From NCBI GenBank assembly GCA_007127655.1, contig SKYX01000045.1, positions 1 to 17,446 of the forward strand: a stretch of DNA of 17,446 nt, written 5' to 3'. A program made the position numbers and the translations under genes. This stretch comes from Desulfonatronum sp. (GTDB taxonomy: Bacteria > Desulfobacterota > Desulfovibrionia > Desulfovibrionales > Desulfonatronaceae). A model generated the notes under the pieces. That model had not been told where the DNA came from. It worked only from the letters and a program-made list of their open reading frames with translations, and ran no database searches. Position 1 is the first letter of the stretch. Each line of letters opens with the position of its first letter. This document shows positions 15,997-17,446 of the stretch, piece after piece.

Positions 15997-16393
15997 GGCC
16001 TTTTTACGGCGCAATGGTTTCTACCTGGACGATGTGCGCATTCTGATTCGCAACCAGCTGTATTTTTTGTTTTTAGGATGCGCCCTGATGGCTTTCTCCG
16101 GGCTGGCCCCATGGGCCTTGGCCTTTGGCGCGGGGTGCGCTTTGAGCACGATGAACTTTTGGATGCTGGCAAAAGGGTTGCAATCCATCATTCATCGTCC
16201 TGACGGCGCCGTGGCCGTCTCGCTGATTCGATTTTACGGACGACTTGCGTTGACCGGCGTGGCTCTATTCGGATTGATCGCCTGGGCAGGCCTGCCCCTG
16301 GTTGCCCTGATCGTCGGGCTTTCGACGGTCGTCGTAAATATTCTGTTCTGGGGCGTGTTCCGGTTTCACCGGCAAAAAGCGAAGGAGGCTTGA
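15962..16393 (+). CDS. atpI: ATP synthase subunit I (AtpI)
   Basis: This 143-residue membrane protein is of the ATP synthase I family, a chaperone-like accessory factor that helps assemble the c-ring and is not part of the finished enzyme. Four hydrophobic segments are visible at roughly 33-46 ([15 protein letters not shown]), 51-70, 93-110 and 112-134 ([20 protein letters not shown]). A charged N-terminal helix ([15 protein letters not shown]) and a basic tail ([10 protein letters not shown]) surround them. The ATG at 15962 lies inside the end of atpZ and has AGG close by; the family start fits. Its stop TGA (16391-16393) lies just 5 bases before the atpB ATG, and its last codons form the atpB ribosome binding site. 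Identification rests on hydropathy, size and operon position as well as family resemblance. Confidence 0.82.
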   Translation: MRPLDRINLKIEAFLRRNGFYLDDVRILIRNQLYFLFLGCALMAFSGLAPWALAFGAGCALSTMNFWMLAKGLQSIIHRPDGAVAVSLIRFYGRLALTGVALFGLIAWAGLPLVALIVGLSTVVVNILFWGVFRFHRQKAKEA

Positions 16394-16398
16394 CCAAA

Positions 16399-17091
16399 AT
16401 GGCTGGAGACATTCAATACGTTCTAATTTTGAAAGAAGGCCTGGATGCGGTAGGGATAAACTTTCCCAAGGAGTATATTCACATTGTATACTCATGGGTC
16501 ATCATCGCCGCGCTGATTTTTCTGGGCTGGCTTGCTACTAGGAGGCTCACCCTCGTCCCGGGAAAAAGTCAAAACGTCTGGGAGGCATTGATCGGCGGCA
16601 TGGAGGATTTCGTCGTCCAGAACATGGGCGAGGCCGGCCGCAAGGTGTTCCCCGTGCTCTTCACCCTGTTCATCTACATCCTCTTCATGAACCTCACCGG
16701 CCTGATCCCCGGCGCGGACGCCCCCACGGCCAACATCAACACCAACGTGGGCATGGCCATCTTCGTGTTCCTCTACTACAACTACTGGGGGTTCAAGCTC
16801 CACGGGCTGCACTACATCAAGCACTTCACCGGACCGTTCTGGTGGCTGGCCCCCTTGATGCTGCCCATTGAACTCATCAGCCATTTGGCCCGTCCGCTGT
16901 CGCTCACGCTGCGACTTTTCGGAAACATCCGCGGCGAGGAAATCGTCATCGCCCTGATGTTCTTTCTGGCACCGATCCTCGGCTCCCTGCCCATCTTCAT
17001 GCTCTTCGTGCTCATGAAGTCCATGCAGGCGTTCATTTTCTTCATGCTCTCCCTGATGTACCTCAAGGGAGCTTTTGAGGAAGCCCACTAA
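16399..17091 (+). CDS. atpB: F0F1 ATP synthase subunit a
   Basis: Subunit a forms the ion half-channels beside the c-ring in the inner membrane. The 230-residue product has five to six hydrophobic helices (~29-46, 84-106, 115-130, 146-162, 183-204, 207-224). The essential arginine is Arg172 in the hallmark [15 protein letters not shown], equal to Arg210 of E. coli. [14 protein letters not shown] before it and [17 protein letters not shown] (in part) after it are also typical. The ATG at 16399 is chosen because AAGGAGG (16382-16388) is 10 bases upstream; a TTG at 16390 would leave almost no spacing. It follows atpI with a 5-base gap and precedes atpE by 62 bases. No F1 genes follow within the window; in this lineage I expect them at another locus. 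Confidence 0.97.
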   Translation: MAGDIQYVLILKEGLDAVGINFPKEYIHIVYSWVIIAALIFLGWLATRRLTLVPGKSQNVWEALIGGMEDFVVQNMGEAGRKVFPVLFTLFIYILFMNLTGLIPGADAPTANINTNVGMAIFVFLYYNYWGFKLHGLHYIKHFTGPFWWLAPLMLPIELISHLARPLSLTLRLFGNIRGEEIVIALMFFLAPILGSLPIFMLFVLMKSMQAFIFFMLSLMYLKGAFEEAH

Positions 17092-17126
17092 TTCCGGGGG
17101 AAATGGTCACTTGACCAAAACAATAA

Positions 17127-17446
<320 letters not shown>

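Overview
The window reads as chromosomal, housekeeping-rich DNA from a GC-rich, strictly respiratory Gram-negative bacterium. I infer a sulfate reducer of the Desulfovibrionales type. The grounds are the gene order dnaX-ybaB-recR, a split F0 operon (atpZ-atpI-atpB-atpE with no F1 genes in view), an AAA_32/Lon-type protease, a paired set of small TIGR04282/TIGR04283 glycosyltransferases and a likely selenocysteine gene. The lineage is inferred from gene content and style; it is not shown by a marker gene. No rRNA, tRNA, CRISPR array or intact insertion sequence was seen.

Layout. Positions 3-4919 (+ strand) hold a tightly packed series: the end of a GltD/NfnB-like flavoprotein, gatB, a compact AT-richer hicB-hicA toxin-antitoxin pair, mtnA, der, and a tiny two-helix membrane protein whose frame is interrupted by a single TGA. 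A promoter-like sequence at 4932-4960 then precedes dnaX, ybaB and recR (5050-8109, + strand), which end at a strong, probably bidirectional terminator. On the - strand, convergent with recR, is a membrane-anchored LysM/M23 murein hydrolase-like protein (8200-9660). A 361-base divergent intergenic region separates it from a + strand nucleoside-recognition (Gate) membrane protein (10022-10975). A three-gene - strand operon follows (read from 15049 down to 11048): a Lon-like AAA protease, a TIGR04283 glycosyltransferase and a TIGR04282 nucleotidyl/glycosyltransferase, joined by a 4-base gap and an ATGA overlap. A 671-base gene-free stretch (15050-15720) with inverted repeats and small hairpins lies before the + strand F0 operon atpZ, atpI, atpB, atpE, which is cut by the window end.

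Most notable item: at 4761-4919, immediately after der, a 52-codon frame has a good ribosome binding site, two hydrophobic helices and one in-frame TGA. The TGA sits in a Cys-Leu-Pro-TGA context (a CxxU redox-type motif). Twelve nucleotides after it is a perfect 8-bp hairpin with a GGG loop, which fits the published geometry of bacterial SECIS elements. Taken together this suggests a small membrane selenoprotein that ordinary gene callers would miss. The alternative, a Cys-to-stop pseudogene, remains open.

How the genes work together: translation quality and tRNA-dependent amidation (GatB), ribosome assembly (Der), methionine salvage (MtnA), replication and recombinational repair (DnaX, YbaB, RecR), envelope maintenance (M23 protein), protein turnover (Lon-like) and energy conversion (F0). 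The toxin-antitoxin pair is the only clearly accessory insertion. The c subunit carries Gln, Glu-Ser and Tyr at the positions that bind sodium in Na+-type rotors, but lacks the supporting Thr, so the coupling ion is uncertain.
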